From contig QZCP01000014.1 of assembly GCA_003956705.1 (NCBI GenBank), positions 112,297 through 176,296 on the forward strand: 64,000 bases of DNA. The letters run 5' to 3'. The DNA is from Brevipalpus yothersi. Taxonomy: Eukaryota; Arthropoda; Arachnida; Trombidiformes; Tenuipalpidae. Positions 29,301-39,566 of this stretch are shown here, in pieces (the first letter of the stretch is position 1; every line of letters starts with the position of its first letter). A model generated the notes under the pieces. The model made no database searches. It had not been told where the DNA came from and saw nothing but the letters and a program-made list of their open reading frames with translations. A program made the position numbers and the translations under genes.

Positions 29301-32300
29301 CTTTTCCAAGTAATATGAGACCGAGATTTCAAATAACAGTTCTAAGAAACTTTTCCTTGTATCTTGGAAGAACCCTGTGACATGCTTTTATTTTATCATC
29401 ACACACAAGCTTCTTTAACCGATGTTCTCTACTCTAAGTCGATAGATAGCTGATACATGTCACCGGGAATGTTTTCCAATTGATCTGCTAATCTTTGGCC
29501 AGTTGTCTATGCCAATTTTATCATCAACATCATCAGAACCCTTTAAGCTTTCTCTCCCCCCCCTCCAGTCAATTGGATATCCATGCTGGGAAAGATTCTG
29601 TACGATACTTTCACCATAATTATCATCATCATATCGTTCTTTTTTCAATGAACATTCAGCGTATACAGATCCATGAATGCAACAGACACACACACAATGG
29701 TGATCGGATTATTATTGTTGATTAATATTGAGCTTCTTTTGAGATTGACTAGAGAGAGGAAGAGAGAGAGGATCAGTAGAAAAGATTGGCTTGAACGAAA
29801 AGAAGAGAGAAAGTAAGAAAGAGAGAGACAGCATTCAAGTATAACTTGACAAACAAAATCGATTTTCTTGGTCCCATTCATCGACCAATTCTGTTGGTCA
29901 TTTGATGCTCAAGCTTCATGATTCATCGATTCCCCTTTGATTCTCTCCATTCCAGCAGTTTGAATTTGAACGCTCCAACATTCTATCGATCTGGGGTGAA
30001 AGTGAATACAGAATAATAGGAAGAGAGAGAGAGAGAGAAAGAGGTTAAAAAATTATTCTCTCTTCTTCTTTACCATCATTAATCAAGAAGCATCGGATAG
30101 AGAGAAGAGCAAAGAGAAGAGAGAAGAAGATCGTGTCATAAGATCACCTACTCTACACTTGACTGGCCTTATTTGAGTGATCAGAGGAATAAATCTTTTG
30201 CATCGATTTGATCACATTTCATGAGAATATATATGGTTGAACCATGTCAAGAAGAACAACAGAAAAAAAATCTGATAGTATCGCTTTCTTTTTTGCCTCT
30301 CTCTTTTCATAAGACCAAAACTTTCTCAATTGTGTGTTTGCCTTGATTGAGTTGGTCTTTTTTTGCATTTTGATAGTGAAACGAATTATCTTCATGACAG
30401 AATATTTATTTCAAAACAATCGATTTTTTCATTCAAAATTCATTCATTCAGTCACTAGTGTTGTTAATGTTGGCTTTACTGGTTTTCTCTCTCTCTTTCT
30501 TCCTTTTCTCTGGTTAAATTGACTGTGATATCGTTCCAAAGTTTTTTCACCTTTCTTTTCAATCAAGAAGATGATGATGAAATTGAATTTGAATTGTTCT
30601 CCACACTTGATTGAGAGGTTCATTTGGAAAAGTGGGCAAACCCGAGAATCCAAATCTCAACAAGATCGTAGTGGTATAGTTCATTTGATAGTAGGAAGAA
30701 AACCATAATAACTATCATTTCCACTGAATTATTTGACATTTCTTGTTGAAAGCAGCAATTGTCCATTTTTTTCACATCTCAACTCTCTTTACTTGCCACT
30801 GATCCCTAGTAGTTATACATCTAATAAGTATTCACAGGAATAGCCGTTGGCTGATTTGATTCTCATCCACTTGATCAAGTCAATCGATCACACACACTTC
30901 GAGGCGTTTCTTTTAACGTTGAAATGAGCTTGATGAGTCGATGAATGAGTAATACTCATCGAGTATTACGGTGAATAAAAAGTGAGCAATAAGAGAGACG
31001 AAAAGAAAGAAAGAGAGAGTATTTGATTGTCTATGTGAGTATGTTTATACATTCAAAACACTTTCTTTTATATATACTGCATAATCTGAATGCTAATCAT
31101 CTCATCAAAAGTAATGGAGTTGCTCCCGGTCTTTCGTCAGTCTTTTTTTCTCTCTTCATTTTGGTATTCCTTATTCCCTCAGCTACTGTTTGAGTAGTCA
31201 GATAGATGTATTTGGATATTCATCATCTTTCTTACTGGGACTCTTCTAGACAGAGACATTAATTCCGAGTTTTCTCTTTCTCTCTCTTACTCTCTTCCAT
31301 CATATTTTTGGAAAGTTATCTTCAGGATGTGCCTGACTCGGAATTCATTTGATTTTTTTTTCATACACTTTCAGAACTTTATCTCTCACAAGAGAAGCTA
31401 AAAATCGATGAAAAGCTAGTGGTTCTCTTTCGATCGGATATGAGGAGAGAAAGATACTTAATTTCCCAGAAAATAAACAGTTTGATGGGTACAGACTGAT
31501 AGCTCAAATTGATTATAGTTGAATCTCACATCTCTTTTTTTAGGCTAAAGAATGGGTTTGTTGATCATTCGAGAGCATAGCTTCCTGTGGTGAATAAAAC
31601 TCATTATAATGTTATCAATTCGAATACATTGAAATTGTTGATCCTGTATGTTCAATCGATTGCCATTTATTTCCACTATTCTCAAATTTGTTCCATTTGC
31701 GGGTTAAAATAATTTCGAATCGATATGGTTTTGTAGATTTTGTCTACCAAGTTGTTGTTATTGAATATCGGTTGAAATTTGAAATCTCAATCTCATTTTG
31801 GTACTCAGTTTGGGAGAAAATTCTAAAGAATCAACAATTTAAACTGACTAAGATTATTTCTCTCTTTTTTCAATCATCTGGATAGAATTGGTTAACCGAT
31901 TTAGAGGTTTTTGCCACTCTTTTGGCCGCAATTATTCATGATTTTCAGCACACAGGGACAACCAATAATTTTCATGTGATGTCAGGGTGAGTATTATTTT
32001 TCCTATAATGAGCTGCTATGGGTGTGGATAAAATTTGCTAATAGGATAAGAATAGGGGAAATTTTTGAAAAATTCTAAGCAGACCAAACGTGCATCTGGA
32101 AAGAATTTTCCGTTCATCTGATAATGATTGCTTTTTTCATTCTCAAATAAGTCGAGAAAGAAAAAAGTTATGTCCCATCATTATTTGAGGATCATTACAT
32201 TTGCAACTTTTTATCACACAAATGGCTTGTTAAGAATGCATTTGACAGTTTTTTCAACGTCCTCAAAATTTTAATAAGATGAACATTACAAAAAAGAGCA

Positions 32301-34181
32301 AGATTTCCTTCAGAAAAATGATCAATTAAAAAGATCGAAATTCGGCATCAAACTCTTTCCAGGGAGATGGCAACACTGTCTCAATCTACACTAGCTTCAC
32401 AGAGAAAGGCTGTTTTTCCCTGGTGGTAAAAGTTATTGACTAGAGAGAAAATGCGAGAATAAAATAAAATTTCGGAATAAATTCCTAGAATATTTCCAAG
32501 GGAATATCTTTGAAATGATCAGTGAAAAAGAGACTTGAGGATAGATTTCGAGATTTAAAATTTAACTAGTTACTATACAATATGAAAGAGGTTTTTTGGT
32601 GCCTTGTATGATAATCTTCTTATGCCTTCATGGCCTTATGTATCTGAAAATATTTTTCTCCTAATTTTTCGATTTATTTTATACAGGTCAGAGACAGCTC
32701 TTCTTTATAATGATCGAGCAGTACTTGAAAATTTTCATGTAAGTGCTGCTTTCAAAGTTTTAAGAGAACCCGAGTCAAATATTCTTGTAAATGTTCCAAA
32801 AGAAGAATACCGGTGAGTGTGATTTTTGATTTATTATCAGTTAAAGAAAGTGATGAAAATTTTTATTTTCATTTTCTCTCATTTTGAGAGACTTGAAAGA
32901 ATGTAATTACTAATTTTTCTCTTCTTTCTCCCCTCCGAAATACAGTGAATTGAGAACTCTTGTGATTGATATGGTGCTGGCTACTGATATGTCTTCCCAT
33001 TTTCAACAAATAAAAACAATGAAATCTTTGTTAGCGAATGTTAATGAATTTTCTGTTGATAAATCAAAAGCGCTCTCAATGGTGCTACATTGTTGTGACA
33101 TAAGTCATCCAGCAAAAGATTGGAACATACATCGAAGATGGACAGAATTACTTTTGGAAGAATTTTTCAGACAGGTAATTAGAGCTTGTAATTTTTTGTA
33201 CTTTTTTAATGATAGTTAATGATTATCTGAGTTTATCAACCTTAAAAGTGTGATTTCAATGTTTTTATTCAACGAATTTCAGGGTGACAAAGAGAAAGAA
33301 CTTGGACTGCCTTATTCACCACTATGCGATCGAAACACAACTTTAGTTGCCGAATCACAAATCGGTCAGTAAATTTCGGAAAAAAATAGTTTGATTTAGG
33401 TAATGATTGAAGAATTTTTTCTCTTAGGTTTCATTGATTTCATTGTCGCTCCGAGCTTGGAAGTTTGTGGAGACTTATTGGACCGTGTTCAACACAGTAT
33501 TGATACTGCTCGCCATTCATCGGCCAGTTCGGATGACAATCGAGAAGAACTTTTGCCAGAAAATGGATCCAGACCAAAGTCAATATCTTCATTCAAGAGT
33601 AAACGTGGAGGCCTTTCCATAGATTCCGCTAAAGCCCAAATTAATTCTAGGTTAGTAGAGGGAAAAAATTGTGTTAGTATTGCAATGGCCATTTGATTGA
33701 AATTCTTGCATCCATATCAGAAAATTTTCTGAATCAAATTACGATAGGTATCTGTTTGTTCTTGTGTTTCTAAGATTTTGCATCAAGATTCATGAATTAA
33801 TAGTAGAAGTAAATCGCATCCGTTTCATTTTGGATCATTTTTGGTTATAATCTAAATTTGTTAAATTTTTTTTGCTCGTTAACAGACCGATTGCCAGTGC
33901 TCCTGCATCTCCTAGATACTCACATAGTTCAACGTTAATTAATTGTAGATCCGAAGGTGGACGATTGAAAAGGCCGTGGCTGGATAATTTGGAAGAAAAT
34001 CGAAGAAAATGGCAAGAAAGAGCCCATCTAGGTACTGATCACTTACCTATAATGAATATTTTGATGATTAATTATTCTTTTCTCGTTTTTAGATGCAATC
34101 CAACGAGCTGAAAAAAGTAGAAAACAAGCATCGGACGTGACTACTGGATCAATCAGTAATAGTCCTGAATCGGAACTGTAA
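1..34181 (+). CDS. Pde1c: Ca2+/calmodulin-dependent 3',5'-cyclic nucleotide phosphodiesterase, PDE1 family (5'-partial, multi-exon)
   Basis: Hydrolyses cAMP/cGMP in the cytoplasm under Ca2+/calmodulin control. Exons chained by GT..AG sites and matching phase: 1-157, 13263-13322, 14869-15058, 16916-17029, 27982-28164, 28701-28767, 28885-29001, 29110-29250, 31886-31986, 32687-32812, 32946-33174, 33283-33364, 33428-33650, 33886-34031, 34093-34181; together 674 visible codons plus TAA. The regulatory helix LRELAQHLDHGE is followed by VPTEVREWLASTFTR, typical of PDE1. The catalytic domain shows the metal-binding motifs YHNNMHAADV, HDFQHTGTTN and DISHPAK, and the invariant glutamine in SQIGFIDFIV, so it should be active. 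The Ser-rich C-terminal tail ends in PESEL. The catalytic exons are certain; the three 5' exons rest on phase and resemblance to insect Pde1c. The start codon lies outside the window unless alternative starts are used. The symbol follows the fly orthologue. Confidence 0.93.
2480..2537. repeat. (GA)n microsatellite
   Basis: Uninterrupted AG repeat, 58 bases, in PDE1 intron 1. Confidence 0.95.
3332..3396. repeat. (CT)n microsatellite
   Basis: Uninterrupted CT repeat, about 65 bases, in PDE1 intron 1. Confidence 0.95.
3511..3541. repeat. (CTT)n microsatellite
   Basis: About ten CTT units, in PDE1 intron 1. Confidence 0.9.
4674..4750. repeat. (CT)n microsatellite
   Basis: About 77 bases of CT repeat in PDE1 intron 1. 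Confidence 0.95.
6620..6663. repeat. (GA)n microsatellite, interrupted
   Basis: GA repeat with AAAG interruptions in PDE1 intron 1. Confidence 0.9.
13263..13322 (+). CDS. Small candidate exon of PDE1
   Basis: A 60-base exon between a pyrimidine-rich TTTTACAG acceptor and a strong GTAAGT donor. It encodes VANPPEARESPNTISPGQAE in the phase set by the 1-157 exon and leaves one base for the exon near 14869. Phase agrees on both sides, but nothing in the peptide is diagnostic. Confidence 0.5.
13744..14127. repeat. (GA)n microsatellite containing an assembly gap
   Basis: GA dinucleotides at 13744-13804 and 14069-14127 border 264 N (13805-14068). The true array is probably a longer GA tract. Confidence 0.9.
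14869..15058 (+). CDS. PDE1 exon encoding the segment before the calmodulin-responsive helix
   Basis: A Ser/Thr-rich segment ends in FPPVDTVEACDKAAL and the donor AG|GTGAAT; the next exon continues R-LRELAQ, as in insect Pde1c. The acceptor is uncertain: AG sites giving starts at 14869 or 14890 both fit the phase, after a long pyrimidine tract (14764-14850). An in-frame ATG at 14859 could instead start an alternative isoform. Confidence 0.65.
15783..15861. repeat. (GA)n microsatellite
   Basis: GA repeat of about 79 bases with one AA interruption. Confidence 0.95.
16062..16097. repeat. (GA)n microsatellite
   Basis: Uninterrupted GA repeat in a PDE1 intron. Confidence 0.95.
17744..17779. repeat. 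(CT)n microsatellite
   Basis: CT repeat in the 11-kb PDE1 intron. Confidence 0.95.
22617..22668. repeat. (CT)n microsatellite, interrupted
   Basis: CT repeat with TTT interruptions in the 11-kb PDE1 intron. Confidence 0.9.
24152..24338. repeat. Two (GA)n tracts
   Basis: GA tracts at 24152-24181 and 24283-24338, about 100 bases apart. Confidence 0.9.
24768..24831. repeat. (CT)n microsatellite
   Basis: CT repeat about 190 bases upstream of an opposite GA tract at 25021-25061. Confidence 0.95.
25021..25061. repeat. (GA)n microsatellite
   Basis: GA repeat complementary to the CT tract at 24768-24831, so the pair could fold back in RNA. Confidence 0.95.
25678..25720. repeat. (CT)n microsatellite ending in one undetermined base
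   Basis: CT repeat; base 25720 is N. Confidence 0.9.
26296..26349. repeat. (CT)n microsatellite
   Basis: Long CT repeat followed by TGTCTCTC and shorter CT runs. Confidence 0.9.
27926..28164 (+). CDS. Possible alternative first coding exon of PDE1 (short isoform)
   Basis: The PDE1 exon at 27982 can be read upstream without a stop to an in-frame ATG at 27926, which would give MNNQSQSIPVAQSIVKCN before RKLLDDEDD. A transcript starting in the preceding intron would encode a PDE1 that lacks the upstream regulatory helix. Known PDE1 genes make N-terminal variants, but no promoter is evident here, so this is a possibility only. Confidence 0.25.
29251..31885 (+). other. PDE1 intron splitting the catalytic domain
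   Basis: Lies between the exon ending TQMGLV and the exon starting NWLTDLEVFA. No exon, repeat family or RNA gene seen, apart from a perfect 9-bp inverted repeat at 30949-30969. Confidence 0.75.
31987..32686 (+). other. PDE1 intron
   Basis: 700 bases between the HDFQHTGTTN exon and the LLYNDRAVLENFH exon, with a TTATACAG acceptor. Nothing else seen. Confidence 0.8.
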
Positions 34182-34962
34182 CATTATTTTCCTAGTTATA
34201 CGGATTGGCTATTTTACAGTTTCCCATACAAGTTATACTTCTGATGATACGGCTGACGAGCATGAACAACAATCAAACATCGAATCAAATGAATGGATTC
34301 ATATTCAAAGACTAATATTCGAAAGCCCTCATCATTGGAACAGCTCTGGTCAGATAATCAGAGACAATTCAATGAGAAATATTGTTGAGATTTGCATCAG
34401 AGAAAAAGAGTATGCAGAAAGAGAGAGATTCCTTTCCTTTCCGATCTCTCTCAATGATGATGAACAAAATACACACACACATACACACATGATTATTTTG
34501 ATTCACGAAAAGAAAATTTTCATATCAGAAAACATAAATAATAAGCTAAACTCACAGACCATCACGAATTGATGAGAGTAAAACAAAATGCACATTAGTT
34601 AATGTTCAGTTTATAAGACTCTGATGGCAACCATAACTAAAAAAGTATCAAAATTTTTCAGATCAGTTGTCGAAGAGAGAGTCTTCACTCAAACTCTGTA
34701 TCAAATAAAAATCATTATTATTATTATTAATTATTATACTATTATTATCAAATATTAATACTAATAAAGTAGGTGAGGAAAGGGAGGGAAAATTTTTTTT
34801 TCTCCACTTTCAGACCAAATTCAAAGTTTTTCTTTTCTCAATTCCAAAACAACTGGATAACAATTTTAGACTTTGAAAATTTATCACATACACACATGTA
34901 TAAATACAATGAACCACCGATATTAACAATTTATAAATATTTTCTACTTAAGGCTAGTACTA
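34182..34962. other. Shared 3' region of convergent genes
   Basis: Contains the PDE1 3' end, with AATAAA at 34704-34709 and 34763-34768 and an AT-rich (ATT)n stretch, and the 3' side of the - strand EGF gene. No canonical AATAAA is visible on the - strand here. Confidence 0.6.
34704..34768 (+). terminator. Candidate polyadenylation signals of PDE1
   Basis: Two AATAAA hexamers (34704-34709 and 34763-34768), about 520 and 580 bases after the PDE1 stop, within an AT-rich segment. Confidence 0.5.
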
Positions 34963-35655
34963 TCAAATCAGCCTCTCAATGTTTGGTGGCTTTATTACAA
35001 AAGCATTGGCTTTTTTATCCAAATTTTCGATTGTTGATGGTGAATATTTGCCTCTTGTTGCTCGGGCACGTTTCGCCTTCAGGATGAGACTTACCAGAAG
35101 ACTCAATAAATACAATGAAATCATCGTGATAAATAGTATCAGAGCTATGAAGAATGAATTCTCACTTCGAAGAGCTCTCACTTCACAATGAATACCACTA
35201 AAATTTTCCAAACATTCACACTTGAATCCTCGCTTACGATCACTTGGGGAATATTTTTTATCACTTTCTCCAATATCTACACATTTACCACCATTTTGAC
35301 AAGTGTCCGGCTTGCATTGGGTCCCATTTGATTCTTTTTCAGAATTTGCAGCAATATTTTTCTTGATTTCTTCCTTCTTTGTGGTAGCAGTAGTTGAGAT
35401 TGTTGATGTTCCTGTCCCTGAGATTGAGATGGTAGAGGAAGAAGGTTTTTTGGATGTTAGATTTGACCTTCCTCCAGAACTAAAATTAAATGTACTCTTT
35501 TTCGGGCCTAAAGTCACACCGCTATCATTAAAACGCCCAGTACCAAACAGATCAATAAATGCTGGCTTGTTGGTATCGTTTACTTGATCACTGTCGGCAT
35601 GTATGCTCAGCAAAATGACACAATAGAATAAGAATCCACTTAAACTTAATTCCAT
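34963..35655 (-). CDS. Type I membrane protein with one EGF domain (EGF-ligand-like), single exon
   Basis: A 230-residue protein with signal peptide 1-20 (SLSGFLFYCVILLSIHA), then a Ser/Thr-rich, N-glycosylation-rich stem (NDT, NDS, NFS, NLT, NGT). One EGF domain spans Cys114-Cys157 with spacing C-x4-C-x5-C-x20-C-x1-C-x8-C and the motif CQNGGKC. A transmembrane helix (166-192) and a short basic cytoplasmic tail follow. A single membrane-proximal EGF is the layout of EGF-receptor ligand precursors (Spitz, TGF-alpha), but the C3-C4 loop is longer than in those and the CQNGG motif is more Notch/Delta-like, so the ligand role is an inference. ATG at 35655 is chosen; the preceding codon is GTG. 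The gene is convergent with PDE1, 781 bases stop to stop. Confidence 0.8.
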   Translation of the reverse strand: MELSLSGFLFYCVILLSIHADSDQVNDTNKPAFIDLFGTGRFNDSGVTLGPKKSTFNFSSGGRSNLTSKKPSSSTISISGTGTSTISTTATTKKEEIKKNIAANSEKESNGTQCKPDTCQNGGKCVDIGESDKKYSPSDRKRGFKCECLENFSGIHCEVRALRSENSFFIALILFITMISLYLLSLLVSLILKAKRARATRGKYSPSTIENLDKKANAFVIKPPNIERLI

Positions 35656-37018
35656 CACTTCTTATCTCTCTTTGATTGCTTTCCAGGTGATGAGACAAGG
35701 AAACAGTATTGACAATAACATTTGAACAAGTTTTGACAAAAATTGAGGATTCAAAAATGCAAAGATGCTGATGATGCAAGAGTGAAGAAAAAATTAAGTT
35801 CACTGACAATGTCTATGATAGGGTAAAAAAGTGACACACACAAGATTCATCTCATTTGACAAGTTGATATAAAATGACTTTGAAACAAACCTGACACACA
35901 AATCACATATACAACACACACACATACACACAGCTTGCTGTAACCATGTTGTGTTAACGATAAAGATGCTACGATATCATGTTTGCATCTGAATTGCTAG
36001 GTACTTTGATACCATGGAGAAGCTGATTGGCTTATTTTTCAGGTCAAAAGGAATCAATTGATTGTGGACATAAAATGCACCTTTATTGTGTAACTTAATC
36101 TATTTCGTTCTTAAACAGTGTTAAGCTTAACATCTAACATGTGTAAAATTTTTTTTTCTTCTCTTTGATAATAGTTTTAAAAAACTTATCTCTTAAAGAT
36201 TAAATTAGTTAACAAGAAGAACGATAAACACTATGTAATCTTCTCTCCGATAAATGTCTTGAACTTTTATCAAGTGATTGGAATAGATTGGAGGTGACAG
36301 GAGAATATGTATGTTAATTCGTGAAAAATGTAGGGAAACACGAAAAAATTTCATCTTTCATATTTTCCATCAATTTGTGAGAATTTTCTCTCTTATTTCT
36401 ATCGAAAATTTGCAACTTCTCGCCTTGTTGAAGAAATGGTCAATTTCAAGAATTGAATTGAATTTTTCTCTACCACCGGAAGTGATCATAATACTAAGGT
36501 GGCCAAAAAATTTACACGAGCAAACCTGTACAGTGTAACATCAGTAACAGACTGATCATATGCTTACCATTTACCCATGGTTGAAAATATACATCACGTA
36601 GCATTCAAGGAATAAATTGAATTACATATTAGCTTCTCTCTCTCTCTCCTTCTCAATGGCGGGGAAAGATTTGATCACACACAAACATACTCGCCTTTTT
36701 AACCAGATTTTGGATGCCCCAAGGCGATTATTTTCCTCAAGTGGCATTCAATGTATTCAGAATATTTACTTCAACTCACAGATAGAGAGAATGATTTATT
36801 TATGCTCAATTTTCACGCATGCTGACAGATTCTTTCACCAATTGAGTGACAGATCCAAACATAACAAGTTGAATGAGTGTGAATAGTGTGGATAAGTGAC
36901 GCCTCTTGAAGCCCCTGAGCCCTGGTCTCGATTCCACTATTTTCTCGGCGAAAAGGGTCCCATTCAAAATACTCTCACTCAGGCCACGAATATAAAGAGA
37001 AAATTAGCCTCCAAGTAG

Positions 37019-37080
37019 AACCATATAAATATATACAGTATATATGTATATATATATATTTATATACTGTTATATGGGAT
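37019..37080. repeat. AT-rich imperfect inverted repeat
   Basis: CCATATAA..ACAGTATATA on the left is mirrored by TATATACTGTTATATGG on the right around a (TA)n core. Possible cruciform; function unknown. Confidence 0.6.
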
Positions 37081-38491
37081 CCCGTTATATTTACCAAGCA
37101 GCAATAATGAAATTATCGTGTATAATGTTCTACAATATACATTAAGTTTCCAGATATCATACTAGTGTATTTGGGTTGGACTTTGCCACGCCAATAACTT
37201 GTTATAAAAATATCATATATCACATTGGGAATAGAATTTGAGCTTGGATAGAATTTATGTAAGAGCGAAGTAGCTTTCCTTCTATCAATGATGATCATAG
37301 GAAATATTCGTACGCTAAGGAAGAGCATTATTCGATTTATTATTATTCAATTTTCCTCACCTTTTTTCTCACTTCCTGGAAAACTTTTCGAGCTACTTGT
37401 TAGTTGAAAAAGAGTTGAGATGATTGGAAAGAATAGCAAACCACAACTATCTTATGATATTAACAAATTCAGAAAATGGTTGAGTTGATTATCAAAGCAA
37501 CATTGGTTTGCCTCATAGTCAAGTTCTCTTCAGAGATCTCAATTGTCAGTGGATGAAAATTCTCTCCCTGGTGGATCAAACACTTCTGAGAGTTAAGTAG
37601 TTTTCAATAAATTCTAGTCACTTTGTTCGTGTTCAAAAACAATCCTATCTAAGAAAATAATCACGATGCATGAAGAGTTATCAAAATCAGCCAAATAGAG
37701 CAGTTCTCCTGGAGGAATCTTCGTTCCAATTGGAACCTCCATACTAGCTGGACATCTCTCAATCGACAGGCATAGAGGTGGCCATCGAAAAGAAACGAAA
37801 AAACGTAATATGAGACGAACTTCAAGCTTCATATTAGGAGATAGAACTTTTTAGCGATAGATTAACGCTAATCATTCATTGAAAGCTTATAATTCTTCTA
37901 CCAGTAAGGTGCTGAAATTCGCATCTAATCGAAATGAATGATAAAGAACTCACTTTTTCGGCTCTTTTTTCCCTCTGATATGATGGACTCCATCATATTG
38001 AGCATCATTTCCTCTCCGATCCTCTCTCCCTCCCCCTATATCTGTATGGCACATGTTGTTTGGATTGAAAGCTTCTTAGTCAATCTAGCCCATCTGTATT
38101 GAGTTCATTTTTTTGCATAAATTATCCTAACCAAATGTAAATCACGTTCGATTCATAGCTGGGCTAAGTGAGACTTTGTCTATTCAATGTGAAAGTGTAA
38201 ATATATCACAAAATGCTCTCTCTCTCTCCCTCTTGCCTGTCAAATATTGGTTAAAAGCATATTCATTTTCCCGCTTTGTGAAGCAAACAGTATCTGATTA
38301 TGGTAAACTAATTGCAATACCATGTTCAATGCTCTTTCTCTCTCTCCACTTATTCTCCTCAAATCACTGGTCATGTTTGCAGCATATTAATTTACTTGAA
38401 CTCTGTGTACTCAATGATCGCTCCAGGTCATCATCATGATCATAGATCTCAGTTTTCCCCTATCATATCTCTTGTGAATCGAACTTTATTC

Positions 38492-38494
38492 TAG

Positions 38495-38580
<86 letters not shown>
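38492..38580. repeat. (CT)n microsatellite
   Basis: About 89 bases of CT repeat with TTT interruptions, between the EGF and DMRT genes. Confidence 0.95.
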
Positions 38581-38584
<4 letters not shown>

Positions 38585-39566
38585 GGTATCAATATCATCT
38601 CAGGAGCAACCAATTTGATGATGGTCAGTAAGAAACAAACTCGATATGTGTGTGTGTGGAAAAAATCCAACTATCGATTGTGTGTGTGTGTTACTATCCA
38701 CTCATTGGATAGATTTTACCATGTATCAGTCCGATGGAGAGAAAGAGAGAAAGAGAGGGGCCTGTATATTAGGTTGCGATATTCTGACGGAGGAAGTACT
38801 CTATAGGAAGTTTACTCTCATGTGATTTGAAGCTCTTACGGCTATGTACTCGAGAGTTGCCTCAATTCATTCATAAGCTAAGAAAGCTGTTATCATTCAA
38901 ACACTCCATCTTTTTCTTTTTCCTTCCTCTTGGTCATGAGAATGAGTAACAAAATCGTGATACTCAACAATATCGCTGGAACGGTTTAATTTAACAAAGG
39001 AATGAGAATGAAGGAGAAAAGGAGCGAAAGTAACTCAATCTTGTCTGTTTAATGTACAGTTAGTCAACCTCACAAGAGAGATACAGTCTAGTGGAAGCCT
39101 TTGGATTGAATTTGTTAGGATCGTATAATGCTGAGACAATAGCAGAATGAATGAAACATTTTTCCGATATGTCCAGCAAAAAGTTTGAATTGATTCTTTT
39201 GATAAGACCAGTCTCTATGCTTCTCCTACCATCAGATTATAAATTCATTTCATTTTAACCATTGATCAAAGAAGCTCTGAATAAACTCATAATCAATGAA
39301 TTCAAATTGAGAAGGTCTTTCTAAGTCTGAGGCCACTGACTTTGTGAGTGATGCTATTCTTGTGGCGAACTTACTTCGTGGAAATTGAAACTGATCCAGC
39401 AGAAGACAGAGAACTACGAATAAAATTGGATAAATTCTGTTTCAAGATTCTTTTAATCACAATTGACAGATCAGTATAGGACATCGAATTAAGTCTAACA
39501 GCTTGAGCTGAGAAACGGAAAACTCTAGTGAAGCTCGATATTAGCACATAAGTAATGATTGTGGGA

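Larger units (their letters stand above)
35656..39566. other. Intergenic region, 3.9 kb
   Basis: Lies between two - strand genes. It holds an AT-rich palindrome near 37.05 kb and a long CT tract at 38.5 kb. Reading frames of up to 89 codons are low-complexity or unconserved in appearance. No gene recognised. Confidence 0.6.

Noticed and set aside
33489..33692. - strand frame in the PDE1 C-terminal exon
   Set aside because: Antisense of a coding exon with clear sense-strand similarity to PDE1.
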